Shown: positions 45,034 to 53,902, counted from the stretch's first letter. The stretch is 64,000 bases of DNA from Zoogloeaceae bacterium (GCA_024235655.1 JACKLY010000002.1:62001-126000); one strand, 5' to 3'. Notes: generated by a model not told the origin, from the sequence alone. A program made the numbers and translations.

Positions 45034-45972
45034 ATGCTCCCCACACTCTCCACCACCGACCTGCTGGCGCTGCTGGCAGCGATTCCGCTGGCAGCCATCG
45101 GTGGCGAGGGGTTCCTCAAGGGGATTCTGGGTGTCGCCACCTGGCTGCGCCTGCCAAAAATGCTGGTCGCCACCACCCTGGTTGCTTTTGCCACTTCCAG
45201 CCCTGAACTGACTGTTTCCAGCATGGCCGCACTGTCCGGGGCACCGGAAATCGGCCTTGGCGATGCCTTGGGCAGCAATGTCGTCAACATTGCCCTGATT
45301 CTCGGCATTGCCCTGCTCTTTGGTGCCCTGCCCGCCAACCTGCTGGAAATCCGGCGCGACCTGACGCTGGCGCTGCTCACGCCGCTGCTGACCCTGATCC
45401 TGATTCTCGACGGCAACCTGTCGCGGGGAGAAGGCTTCCTGTTGCTGGCGCTGTTTGCCGCATGGATAGGTCTGGCCATCCGCCAGGCTGCTGCACACCG
45501 GCGGCAACTATCGCTCGATGTCGACACGCCGGGACACCCTGTCATGGCCTGGCTGTATGTGCTGGGGGGGCTCACCTGCCTGATTCTTGCCGGGCGCCTG
45601 TTTGTCAGCGGCGCCTCCGGCATTGCTGTCGCGCTGGGCATTCATGCCTACGTGATCGGCGCGCTGGTGGTCGCGATCGGCACCTCCCTGCCGGAATTGA
45701 TGACCATGCTCATTGCCCGCTGGCGAGGGCATGACGATGTCGGTCTGGGTACCCTGCTCGGCAGCAACCTGTTCAACGGCCTCGCCATTGTCGGCACCGC
45801 CGCCAGCATTCATCCGATTCAGGCGCCTTTCGTCGAAGTGGGCGCTGCACTGGTGTTTGGCATCATCACCGTCTTGCTCATGCTGCCCTCGCAGGGCTTC
45901 CTTTCCCGGCAGCGCGGCCTGGTGCTGCTGGGCACTTACGCGGCCTTCGTGGCTGCAACCGTTTCGCTATAG
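45034..45972 (+). CDS. Ca2+/Na+ exchanger, YrbG-like
   Basis: A 312-residue member of the Ca2+:cation antiporter superfamily. The two alpha repeats are visible: FATSSPELTVSSMAAL with GDALGSNVVNIALILG, and AIGTSLPELMTMLIAR with GTLLGSNLFNGLAIVG, each with the ion-binding Glu. Ten helices are expected. It starts two bases after sbtB, so it belongs to the same transcript. It would use the Na+ gradient to expel calcium, or the reverse. Confidence 0.88.
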   Translation: MLPTLSTTDLLALLAAIPLAAIGGEGFLKGILGVATWLRLPKMLVATTLVAFATSSPELTVSSMAALSGAPEIGLGDALGSNVVNIALILGIALLFGALPANLLEIRRDLTLALLTPLLTLILILDGNLSRGEGFLLLALFAAWIGLAIRQAAAHRRQLSLDVDTPGHPVMAWLYVLGGLTCLILAGRLFVSGASGIAVALGIHAYVIGALVVAIGTSLPELMTMLIARWRGHDDVGLGTLLGSNLFNGLAIVGTAASIHPIQAPFVEVGAALVFGIITVLLMLPSQGFLSRQRGLVLLGTYAAFVAATVSL

Positions 45973-45984
45973 GAAAGCTGACTG

Positions 45985-48675
45985 ATGTCTTCACCCAAAG
46001 CCACCCGGAAAAACTGGCACGCAGAGACGGCCGACCAGGTCTGCCAGCACCTCGAAGCACCGCTGACACACGGCTTGAGCCACGAGGAAAGCAAACAACG
46101 GCTTGACCAGCACGGGCCCAACCGTCTCGCTGAGAAACCGCCTCGCCCGGCCTGGCTGAAGTTCATCGACCAATTCAGGAACGTGCTCACCGCCGTGCTG
46201 GTCGGGGCGGCTGTGCTGGCCAGTGCAGTTGGTGACCTGAAGGATGCAGTGGTGATTCTGGTCGTTGTGGTGTTCAACGCCATCCTCGGCTTTTATCAGG
46301 AATACCGGGCCGAAAAGACGCTGGCCGCATTGAAGGGCATGCTGGCCCGCCATGCCCGCGTACGCCGGGGTGGACGCATGCTGGAAATTTCGGTCGGCGA
46401 TCTGGTGCCGGGTGACATCGTGCTGCTGGAAGCCGGCGACCGTATCCCGGCCGATGGTCGTTTCGTGGTGGCACACAATGTAGAAGTCGACGAGGCGGCA
46501 CTCACCGGAGAATCACTGGCCGTTGCCAAGCACACTGCGCCACTGGCCGCTGATGTCGTTCTCGCTGAGCGCGGCAACATGGGCTACATGAATACCACGC
46601 TGACCCGTGGCCGCGCAGAACTTGTTGTCACCGCCACCGGCATGTCTACCGAGATGGGGCGACTGGCTGCAATGCTCGACGCAGAGGGTGAAAACGAAAC
46701 GCCGCTGCAGCGGGAACTGGATCGTGTCGGCAAGCGGCTGGCGGCGATTGCCGTCTTCGTCATTGCCATCATTCTTGCCGTCGGCATCGGCTATGGGCAG
46801 GACGTAGCCAAAGCCATTCTCAATGCGGTAGCGCTGGCCGTTGCCGCCATTCCCGAAGGCCTGCCGGCCGTCGTCACGGTAACGCTCGCCGTCGGCATGT
46901 ACCGCATGGCGCGGCAACGTGCCATCGTCAAGAAACTGGCGGCTGTCGAAACACTGGGCTGCACAACGGTCATCTGCTCAGACAAGACCGGCACCCTGAC
47001 CATGAACCAGATGACCGCGCGAGCACTGGTGTTTGCAGGCCGACGTTTTCGTGTCTCCGGCGAAGGCTATGCCGCCAGTGGCGAAATCACGGCTGAAGAT
47101 CAAGCTGCCAACCCTGATTTTTCCTCCTTGCTGTTACCCATGGCGCTGTGCAGCGAAAGCCGGATCAGTGATGGCAAACTGGTCGGCGACCCGACTGAAG
47201 GCGCACTGCTGGCGCTGGCCGCCAAAGGCGGGGTAACGCCGGAAACGGCTCGCGAACAGTGCTCGCGCATTGGCGAAGTTCCTTTCGACTCTGCGTACAA
47301 GTTCATGGCCACTTTTCACCATGAAAGTGAGCAAGTCCGGCTACTGGTCAAAGGCGCTCCCGATGTGCTGCTGGCACGATCGACCCAATGGACAAGTGGC
47401 AGTGGGGAAGCGGTGCTGGGCGACGATTCGCGCGCCCATTTGCTCGCTGAGAACGAGCGCCTCGCCACCGAGGCCTACCGGGTGCTTGCCATTGCCTCGC
47501 GACTGGTGCCGGCGGCGGTTTTCAAGGCGCAGAAGAATCTCATCGACCTGGTGGATGAGCTGACCTTTCAGGGCCTGGTGGGAATTCAGGATCCCCCACG
47601 GGCAGAAGCGAGGGAAGCCATTGCGCTTTGCCGACGTGCAGGCATTCAGGTGAAGATGATCACAGGCGACCATACCGTCACCGCAGCCGCCATTGCCAGG
47701 GAACTCGGTCTGCATGGTGAGGTAATGAGCGGCACAGCGCTGGACGGCGTCAGCCCGAAGGAGTTGTCCGCGACCATCGAGAGAGTGGCCGTCTTCGCGC
47801 GTGTGGCACCAGAACACAAGGTAAAGATCGTCGCCGCGCTGAAGGCTCGTGGCCATGTCGTGGCCATGACCGGTGACGGCGTCAATGATGCACCCGCCCT
47901 CAAATCAGCCGATATCGGCATCGCCATGGGCATTGCCGGTACCGAAGTGACCAAGGAAGCGGCGGCGATGGTACTCTCCGACGACAACTTCGCAACCATC
48001 GTCAAGGCGGTTCGTGAAGGGCGAACGATTTTCGAGAACATCATCAAGTTCGTGCGCTTTCAGCTGTCCACCAACATCGGTGCCATTCTCACCGTCTCGG
48101 CAGCCACCTTCATGGGGCTCCCCGCCCCCTTTGCCGCCATACAGATCCTGTGGATCAACATCATCATGGACGGCCCGCCGGCAATGACCCTGGGCGTCGA
48201 CCCGCCCCGCCACGGCATCATGGAAGCAGCACCAAGAGCGCCGGGCGATGCCATCCTGTCCAGCCGGCGCATCGCCCGACTGCTCCAGTACGGGATAATC
48301 ATGGCCGCCGGCACACTGACGCTGTTCTGGTGGGGGCTGCAAACCTACGGAGAGGAACGTGCGCTGACGCTGGCCTTCACCACCTTTGTGCTCTTCCAGT
48401 TTTTTAATGTGATGAATGCCCGCAATGAGAGCTGCAGCAGCTTTAACCGGCAACTATTCACCAATGGCAAGCTCTGGCTCGCGCTTGCCAGCGTCCTGGT
48501 GCTGCAGATTGTTGCCGTGCACTGGCAGCCTGCGCAGACAGTCTTCCATACCACCGACCTGAGTCTTCAGGACTGGGGACTGGCAACGCTGGCTGCATCA
48601 AGCGTGCTGATTATTGAAGAGTTGAGGAAGGCCTGGCAGCGCGCAACACACAACCAGGCGCATGACACGCACTAG
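45985..48675 (+). CDS. P-type ATPase, SPCA-like Ca2+/Mn2+ pump
   Basis: An 896-residue P2-type ATPase. Actuator ALTGES, M4 AAIPEGLPAVVTVTLAVG, phosphorylation motif SDKTGTLTMNQMT, hinge TGDGVNDAPALK, and M6 QILWINIIMDGPPAMTLGVD. The M6 sequence (N, M, D in NIIMD with GPPA) matches the eukaryotic secretory-pathway Ca2+/Mn2+ pumps rather than SERCA (NLVTDGLPA). AGGAAAG precedes the ATG. Last gene of the TerC-sbtA-sbtB-exchanger-ATPase operon; its stop overlaps a convergent antiporter gene by four bases. Calcium and manganese export is inferred. Confidence 0.9.
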   Translation: MSSPKATRKNWHAETADQVCQHLEAPLTHGLSHEESKQRLDQHGPNRLAEKPPRPAWLKFIDQFRNVLTAVLVGAAVLASAVGDLKDAVVILVVVVFNAILGFYQEYRAEKTLAALKGMLARHARVRRGGRMLEISVGDLVPGDIVLLEAGDRIPADGRFVVAHNVEVDEAALTGESLAVAKHTAPLAADVVLAERGNMGYMNTTLTRGRAELVVTATGMSTEMGRLAAMLDAEGENETPLQRELDRVGKRLAAIAVFVIAIILAVGIGYGQDVAKAILNAVALAVAAIPEGLPAVVTVTLAVGMYRMARQRAIVKKLAAVETLGCTTVICSDKTGTLTMNQMTARALVFAGRRFRVSGEGYAASGEITAEDQAANPDFSSLLLPMALCSESRISDGKLVGDPTEGALLALAAKGGVTPETAREQCSRIGEVPFDSAYKFMATFHHESEQVRLLVKGAPDVLLARSTQWTSGSGEAVLGDDSRAHLLAENERLATEAYRVLAIASRLVPAAVFKAQKNLIDLVDELTFQGLVGIQDPPRAEAREAIALCRRAGIQVKMITGDHTVTAAAIARELGLHGEVMSGTALDGVSPKELSATIERVAVFARVAPEHKVKIVAALKARGHVVAMTGDGVNDAPALKSADIGIAMGIAGTEVTKEAAAMVLSDDNFATIVKAVREGRTIFENIIKFVRFQLSTNIGAILTVSAATFMGLPAPFAAIQILWINIIMDGPPAMTLGVDPPRHGIMEAAPRAPGDAILSSRRIARLLQYGIIMAAGTLTLFWWGLQTYGEERALTLAFTTFVLFQFFNVMNARNESCSSFNRQLFTNGKLWLALASVLVLQIVAVHWQPAQTVFHTTDLSLQDWGLATLAASSVLIIEELRKAWQRATHNQAHDTH

Positions 48676-50045
48676 CCGGCGGTTTCTGTTCCCGCTTTTT
48701 TCAGCAGCGCCGTCAGTACGGGCGGAGTCACCAGTGTCGTCAGGATGACCATGATCACGATGACCGAGAACATCGACTCGCTCATGACGCCAAGCTGTTT
48801 GCCAACCATGGCGAAGATCAGGCCGACTTCGCCGCGTGGCACCATTCCCCAGCCGATAATCCAGGCACTGCGTCCACGCGCGGCGGCGAATCCGGCCACA
48901 ATTTTGCCGAGGATCGCAACGGCTGAAATGATGAGCGCCACCATCACCGTGGATGGATCGGACAGTGAGGAAAGATCCACCTGCATCCCAGTGAGAACAA
49001 AGAAAACCGGAACGAAAAAATAGCCGATCGGTTCGATCATGTGCTCGTGCTGGTGATGCGTATGCTTCTCAAGCACGCCGATAATTTTCCCTTTCTCCGC
49101 CTTGCTGACCCCATCCAGCAAAGGCTCGACCTCGCGGACCACCTTCGGTGTCTCGTAGTGCTGGAGGAAAATCGGCTCAAACAGCAAGCCGGCAGCAAAG
49201 GCACCAATAATCGGTGCCAAGCCAATGGCATGCGCCAGCCAGGCAAGGAACAACCCCGTTGCCAACACTTGTGCAAACAGCATGGAAGGCCCGGCATCGA
49301 GTTTTGCCAGCCAGCGCGAGGAGTGGGGTGAAACCAGGCGCCCGAGCCAGATCGAACCGCCAAGGAAGGCAACCGCCTCGGCAATGATCCGGAAAATTTC
49401 GAAGGCACTGACCGACCCTGCCTGCACCAGACTGGAGACAACCGCCAGGATCACCAGACCGAGCACATCGTCAATGACGGCGGCACCAAGCACCACCTGC
49501 GCTTCCGGCATGCTGAGCTTGCCCAGGTCACGAAAGACGCGCCCGGTGATACCTACCGAGGTTGCCGCCAGGGTGGCGCCCAGGAACAGATAGGAGTTCT
49601 GCTCAAGACCTGGCAGTACCATCGGCCCGACCACGAATGCCCCCAACACAAAAGGGAGCACAATGCCCACCGAACCGACCAGGGAAGCTTTCCCCCCCAC
49701 GCTGACCAGATCTTTCAGGCGCGTTTCAAGACCGATCTGCAGCAGGAGTACGATAACGCCCAGTTCGGCAATGAAGGCCACTGTGGGGTCGGATGCAATC
49801 TTCGTGAAATATTCAATACCCAGCAAATTGAGATTGCCGAGAACCACCCCCAGAAGCAATTCACCGAGTACGGCAGGAAATCCGAATCGAGAGGCAAGCG
49901 GAGAAAAAAGCCGCGCCGAAATAAGGATGAGTGCCAGCCAGAAAAGGTTCTCTCCAACAACGCCTGATCCCGCAGCAAAGACATTGGTCGACAGCAATGC
50001 CACTACGGCAACCAGCAGGAAGCGGCGATCAGCCAGCATGTTCAT
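48672..50045 (-). CDS. CPA2-family monovalent cation/H+ antiporter
   Basis: A 457-residue Kef/NhaS3-like antiporter with about 12 helices and a possible signal-like first helix (FLLVAVVALLSTNVFAAGSG). Typical features are FPAVLGELLLGVVLGNLNLLG, TLAATSVGITGRVFRDLG, and the ion-binding pair in LGAAVIDDVLGLVILAVVSS. It lacks the C-terminal TrkA-N/RCK domain found in KefB/C, so glutathione gating is unlikely. A His-rich patch (KHTHHQHEH) lies in a loop. ATG at 50045 is chosen for GAGAGGA upstream. It diverges from nhaD. Confidence 0.85.
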   Translation of the reverse strand: MNMLADRRFLLVAVVALLSTNVFAAGSGVVGENLFWLALILISARLFSPLASRFGFPAVLGELLLGVVLGNLNLLGIEYFTKIASDPTVAFIAELGVIVLLLQIGLETRLKDLVSVGGKASLVGSVGIVLPFVLGAFVVGPMVLPGLEQNSYLFLGATLAATSVGITGRVFRDLGKLSMPEAQVVLGAAVIDDVLGLVILAVVSSLVQAGSVSAFEIFRIIAEAVAFLGGSIWLGRLVSPHSSRWLAKLDAGPSMLFAQVLATGLFLAWLAHAIGLAPIIGAFAAGLLFEPIFLQHYETPKVVREVEPLLDGVSKAEKGKIIGVLEKHTHHQHEHMIEPIGYFFVPVFFVLTGMQVDLSSLSDPSTVMVALIISAVAILGKIVAGFAAARGRSAWIIGWGMVPRGEVGLIFAMVGKQLGVMSESMFSVIVIMVILTTLVTPPVLTALLKKAGTETAG

Positions 50046-50118
50046 TATTATTTTCCTCTCTTGCACGATGAGGGGACTTCACTTTGGCGCCCGAAACAGC
50101 CGCCTTGCAAGCACCCTA

Positions 50119-50124
50119 TATAAT
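50119..50124 (+). promoter_or_regulatory. Probable -10 box for nhaD
   Basis: TATAAT occurs 170 bases upstream of the nhaD ATG. No good -35 is found at 17 bases. If used, it gives a leader of about 160 bases, which contains the hairpins described next. Confidence 0.4.
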
Positions 50125-50223
50125 ACGCGTTCAGATTTCAGGCAAGGCCAGGTACGCGAAGTGCTGCCCACCCGTTCGCTCTTTGTCACCTTCCTCGCCT
50201 GGAAAGGATAGAACCATGCCGCA

Positions 50224-50290
50224 ATGCTCGCATCGAGCATATCGATCAGGCCCATGATGATCCGTGGCAGTTTGTTTCCTCGAAAGGAAA
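50224..50290 (+). promoter_or_regulatory. Structured leader of nhaD with occluded ribosome site
   Basis: The first hairpin has arms ATGCTCG and CGAGCAT with a three-base loop (50224-50240). The second pairs TTTCCT with AGGAAA (50274-50290), and its 3' arm is the ribosome-binding sequence of nhaD. Translation could thus depend on opening this stem. No known Na+ or pH riboswitch class could be recognised by eye. Confidence 0.4.
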
Positions 50291-50293
50291 GTA

Positions 50294-51721
50294 ATGAAAT
50301 TGTTTTCAGTCCCATTGCACTACCTCAGCCTCTTTGCCCTTGCCATCGCCAGCAGCTCTGCTTTTGCTTCCGGACCGAGCATCGATCTGACTTCCCACTG
50401 GGTCGGCTATGCCGCCCTGAGCATTTTTGTTTCTGCCTATGTACTGGTCATGGCGGAAGAATTCACCCACCTGCGCAAATCGAAACCGGTGGTTCTCGCT
50501 GCCGGCCTGATCTGGGCGCTGATTGCCATGGTCTACATTGACCAGGGCGATTCACATTCGGCTGAGCAAGCCGTGCGTCACAACATCCTTGAGTATGCCG
50601 AGTTGATGCTCTTCCTGCTCGTTGCGATGACTTATATCAACGCCATGGACGAACGAAAAGTATTCGAAGCCCTACGTTCGTGGCTGGTACGAAAAGGTTT
50701 TAGCTATCGTCAGTTGTACTGGCTGACGGGCTTGCTGGCCTTCTTCATTTCACCCGTTGCCGACAACCTGACCACCGCGCTGCTGATGTGTGCCGTTCTG
50801 CTGGCCGTCGGTGCCGGCAACCACAAGTTCATCGCTGTTGGCTGCATCAATATTGTGGTCGCTGCCAATGCCGGCGGCGCATTCAGCCCTTTCGGCGACA
50901 TCACCACGCTGATGGTCTGGCAGAAGGGCATCGTCGAGTTCTGGACCTTCTTCCTGCTCTTCATTCCGTCCGTGGTCAACTGGGTCATCCCTGCTTTCCT
51001 GATGAGCCTGGTCGTACCCGGTGGCTCGCCTGAGCCTTCGAATGAAGTCATCGCCATGAAGCGCGGGGCGAAACGCATCGTCTTTCTTTTCCTGCTCACC
51101 ATTACGACCGCGGTCAGTTTTCACAACTTCCTGCATCTGCCGCCCATGCTCGGCATGATGACCGGCCTCGCCTTCCTGCAGTTCCTCGGTTATTACCTGA
51201 AAAAGACACACCACAAGGAAGGTCGTTCCGAACGCGGCAGTGCCGATGCCGATGAACAACGAATCGGCGACCTCGCCGTCCCCTTTGATGTATTCAACAA
51301 GGTGGCACGCGCCGAATGGGACACCCTGCTCTTCTTCTTCGGTGTTGTTGTCTGTGTCGGCGGACTGGGCTTCATCGGCTACCTTGAGCTGGCATCGCAT
51401 GTCATGTATGAGCAATGGGGGCCAACCACGGCCAACATTTTTGTCGGCATCGCCTCGGCCATTGTCGACAACATCCCGGTGATGTTTGCCGTGCTGACCA
51501 TGAACCCGGACATGTCTACCGGCCAGTGGCTACTGGTTACCCTGACAGCCGGCGTCGGCGGCAGTTTGCTGTCCATCGGCTCTGCCGCGGGCGTTGCCCT
51601 GATGGGGCAGGCACGTGGCTCCTACACGTTCTTCAGCCATCTCAAATGGACACCGGCCATTGCCCTCGGTTACGCGGCCAGCATCGGCTGCCATATGTGG
51701 CTCAATGCATCGACTTTCTAG
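50294..51721 (+). CDS. nhaD: NhaD-type Na+/H+ antiporter
   Basis: A 475-residue antiporter of the ion-transporter superfamily, with an N-terminal signal-like helix (LSLFALAIASSSAFASG) and about 12 more helices. Signature regions are ISPVADNLTTALLMCAVLL, NAGGAFSPFGDITTLMVWQ and ASAIVDNIPVMFAVLTMNPD. NhaD proteins expel Na+ (and Li+) at alkaline pH. The ATG at 50294 follows AAAGGAAAG; an earlier in-frame ATG at 50264 lies in the hairpin region. A terminator follows. Confidence 0.9.
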   Translation: MKLFSVPLHYLSLFALAIASSSAFASGPSIDLTSHWVGYAALSIFVSAYVLVMAEEFTHLRKSKPVVLAAGLIWALIAMVYIDQGDSHSAEQAVRHNILEYAELMLFLLVAMTYINAMDERKVFEALRSWLVRKGFSYRQLYWLTGLLAFFISPVADNLTTALLMCAVLLAVGAGNHKFIAVGCINIVVAANAGGAFSPFGDITTLMVWQKGIVEFWTFFLLFIPSVVNWVIPAFLMSLVVPGGSPEPSNEVIAMKRGAKRIVFLFLLTITTAVSFHNFLHLPPMLGMMTGLAFLQFLGYYLKKTHHKEGRSERGSADADEQRIGDLAVPFDVFNKVARAEWDTLLFFFGVVVCVGGLGFIGYLELASHVMYEQWGPTTANIFVGIASAIVDNIPVMFAVLTMNPDMSTGQWLLVTLTAGVGGSLLSIGSAAGVALMGQARGSYTFFSHLKWTPAIALGYAASIGCHMWLNASTF

Positions 51722-51777
51722 GCCCACGTTAGGGCGCGTACGCACGGTGTGAGCCTCGGCAGCAGCTGAAGCAAAAA

Positions 51778-51807
51778 ACAACGGCCTCCGTAATTGGAGG
51801 CCGTTGT
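51778..51807 (-). terminator. Bidirectional terminator between nhaD and uspA
   Basis: A twelve-base perfect stem (ACAACGGCCTCC/GGAGGCCGTTGT) with a six-base loop. On the minus strand it is followed by six T, so it terminates uspA well and may also stop nhaD transcripts. Confidence 0.85.
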
Positions 51808-51846
51808 CGTCTGATCGTTACCTGCTAACGCTGAGTGTGCAGCGCC

Positions 51847-52272
51847 TTATTTGACGACCGTGACGGGAATCTTCGTCAAGCGGATCACTTCCTGCGTGAC
51901 GGAACCGATCAGAATCTCCTCCAGCAGGGATTCCCCGCGTGCGCCCATGATGATCTTGTCACAACCTTCCTGAGTAGCAAGGGTCGTCAGGGATGCAGCA
52001 ACCTTTCCATGAAGAGTCCGGCGCTCATGGGCGATACCGGCTGCATTGAGCAGCTCGCTCGCGGCATCCAGCGCATCATTGCTCTTGCTGTCCTGCATCT
52101 TCTCGATTTCAGAATCCTTGAGAAAACTGCGCAATTCCCATGCATCGGCATTCTGCTGGACATTGGCCAATATCACGGCCATCGGCTCACGCCCCTGAAT
52201 CAGCTTGATGACATGCTCAACGGCACGCAACGAGGTTTTTGAACCATCAACAGGAACCAAGGCCTTCAGCAT
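51847..52272 (-). CDS. Universal stress protein, UspA family
   Basis: A 141-residue single-domain Usp. It begins MLKALVPVDGSKTSLRAVEH and carries the ATP-binding pattern G-x2-G-x9-G-S in MGARGESLLEEILIGSVTQE, so an ATP-binding type is likely. The ATG has GAGGAG upstream. It lies between two NhaD-type genes on the opposite strand, suggesting a shared stress context without proof. Confidence 0.92.
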   Translation of the reverse strand: MLKALVPVDGSKTSLRAVEHVIKLIQGREPMAVILANVQQNADAWELRSFLKDSEIEKMQDSKSNDALDAASELLNAAGIAHERRTLHGKVAASLTTLATQEGCDKIIMGARGESLLEEILIGSVTQEVIRLTKIPVTVVK

Positions 52273-52419
52273 TCAGATCTCCTCACGATTGACCTTTCTT
52301 GACGTCTGCGGCAACGCAACTTGCTCATCCGCAGATTAGAAAATATTATCACACGTCCCCTCTTCATCAGCTCAGCATCAACATCAAGTTAAGCGCCTCG
52401 CCAATTACTGGACTCGTTC

Positions 52420-53703
52420 ATGAAAACGCCACTCTCATTACGCAATTTTGGTTTGTTTTTTTCACTGGCGGCGCTCCCCGCTTTAGCGCTGGCCTCGGAT
52501 GGGCCATCGGTCGGCGGCATACCCGTCGACTTCATCCTCTTTGGCCTGACGCTGCTTGGTGTGGCAATGTTCCATCACTATGTGCTGCAAGTCGCCCTCG
52601 GTGGCCTGACCGTCATCACCATCTACAAAGTACTGTTTACCGGATTCCATGCGGGAGAGGGGCTGGCGGGGTTGGCGGGGCATATGGCGCATGAGTGGGT
52701 ACTGATTGCCAACCTGTTCTGCCTGCTTGTCGGTTTTGCCTTGCTGGCCCGCCATTTTGAAGACAGCGGCGTTCCGGAGCTATTGCCGAAGCTGCTGCCC
52801 GAAGGCTGGCTCGGGCCTTTTGTACTGCTGATCATCGTCTTTTTGCTTTCCGGCTTCCTCGACAACATTGCAGCCGCACTGATTGGCGGCACTGTCGCCG
52901 CCAGCATCTACAAGCGCAAGGTGCACATCGGCTACCTGGCCGCGCTGGTCACGGCATCGAATGCGGGGGGGGCGGGCAGCGTTGTCGGCGACACCACAAC
53001 CACCATGATCTGGATTTCAGGCGTCAGCCCGCTGGCCGTGATCGAAGCCTATGTAGGCTCTGCTGTGGCTACCGTCGTCTTTGGCGTCCCGGCTGCCCTC
53101 TTGCAAAACCGCTATGCCAGCATCGACCGGTCACACGACGAAGCCCACACGGTGGACATGGCACGCGTCGGCATTGTCCTGTTCATCCTGGTCGCCGCCA
53201 TCATCACCAACGTCACGATCAACCTGAAATTCCCGGAATCTGCCGATCATTTCCCATTTCTTGGTGTTGCCGTTGTTCTTGCCCTGCTGCTCATGAGTCC
53301 CTTGCGGAAACCTGAGTTGAGCCTTCTTCCCGGGGCGGTCAGGGGATCGATCTTCCTGCTGGCACTGGTCACCTGCGCCTCGATGATGCCGGTTGAAAAA
53401 CTCCCGCCTGCATCGCTGCTGACGACCATGGGGCTGGGCTTCATTTCATCGGTATTCGACAACATCCCGCTGACCGCACTTGCCATCAAGCAAGGCGGCT
53501 ATGACTGGGGCTTCCTCGCCTACGCTGTCGGCTACGGGGGTTCAATGTTGTGGTTTGGTTCATCAGCCGGCGTTGCCGTCGCCAGCCTGTTCCCGGAAGC
53601 CAAATCCGTCGGCCAATGGTTGCGCCATGGCTGGTTCATTCCTGTTGGCTATATCGCAGGCTATGCCGCACTGACCTTGATTGTTGGCTGGCACCCGAAC
53701 TAG
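52420..53703 (+). CDS. Second NhaD/citrate-transporter-like antiporter
   Basis: A 427-residue membrane protein of the same superfamily as NhaD, shorter and clearly diverged from the upstream one. Signal-like start (FSLAALPALALASDG), then LSGFLDNIAAALIGGTVAAS, SNAGGAGSVVGDTTTTMIW and FISSVFDNIPLTALAIKQGG, the paired DN motifs of the family. It could move Na+/H+ or an organic anion; the family alone does not decide. Weak ribosome site; uspA is divergent upstream. A terminator follows. Confidence 0.8.
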   Translation: MKTPLSLRNFGLFFSLAALPALALASDGPSVGGIPVDFILFGLTLLGVAMFHHYVLQVALGGLTVITIYKVLFTGFHAGEGLAGLAGHMAHEWVLIANLFCLLVGFALLARHFEDSGVPELLPKLLPEGWLGPFVLLIIVFLLSGFLDNIAAALIGGTVAASIYKRKVHIGYLAALVTASNAGGAGSVVGDTTTTMIWISGVSPLAVIEAYVGSAVATVVFGVPAALLQNRYASIDRSHDEAHTVDMARVGIVLFILVAAIITNVTINLKFPESADHFPFLGVAVVLALLLMSPLRKPELSLLPGAVRGSIFLLALVTCASMMPVEKLPPASLLTTMGLGFISSVFDNIPLTALAIKQGGYDWGFLAYAVGYGGSMLWFGSSAGVAVASLFPEAKSVGQWLRHGWFIPVGYIAGYAALTLIVGWHPN

Positions 53704-53750
53704 CAGTGCGAGCGCTGCGCCACACATTTGTCGCAGCAAGCTAGAAATGA

Positions 53751-53779
53751 AAACGGCCTCCATCTCTGGAGGCCGCTTT
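53751..53779 (-). terminator. Terminator between the second NhaD gene and tRNA-Phe
   Basis: An eight-base stem CGGCCTCC/GGAGGCCG lies directly behind the tRNA on the minus strand and is followed by TTTT. It also sits 50 bases past the stop of the convergent NhaD-like gene and can serve both. Its stem closely resembles the terminator near 51.8 kb. Confidence 0.8.
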
Positions 53780-53784
53780 GTATC

Positions 53785-53860
53785 TGGTGGCCAGTCGCGG
53801 AATCGAACCACGGACACGCGGATTTTCAATCCGCTGCTCTACCAACTGAGCTAACTGGCC
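53785..53860 (-). tRNA. tRNA-Phe (anticodon GAA)
   Basis: 76 bases on the minus strand fold as a complete cloverleaf: acceptor GGCCAGT/ACTGGCC, D-arm with AGCTCAGTTGGTAGAGC, anticodon stem GCGGA/TCCGC around loop TTGAAAA (anticodon GAA), and T-arm GTGGTTCGATTCCGC. The 3' CCA is encoded. It has its own promoter and terminator. Confidence 0.97.
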
Positions 53861-53873
53861 AAAACGAGGGCGC

Positions 53874-53902
53874 ATTATAGCGACACCGTCTGCGGTCGTC
53901 AA
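53874..53902 (-). promoter_or_regulatory. Sigma-70 promoter of tRNA-Phe
   Basis: On the minus strand TTGACG (53897-53902) and TATAAT (53874-53879) are separated by exactly 17 bases, and the tRNA begins 13 bases after the -10 box. This is a near-consensus strong promoter, as expected for a stable RNA. Confidence 0.85.

Noticed and set aside
48672..50045. KefB/KefC glutathione-gated K+ efflux protein
   Set aside because: The membrane domain fits the wider CPA2 family, but the C-terminal nucleotide-binding (RCK) domain of KefB/C is absent.
51778..53779. The similar GGCCTCC/GGAGGCC stems near 51.8 and 53.8 kb as a mobile repeat
   Set aside because: Both lie exactly at gene ends with T-runs and share only the stem core, so they are best read as ordinary terminators.
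53751..53860. tRNA-Phe as an integration site for a mobile element
   Set aside because: No integrase gene, no repeat of the tRNA 3' end and only transporter genes are seen on either side within the window.
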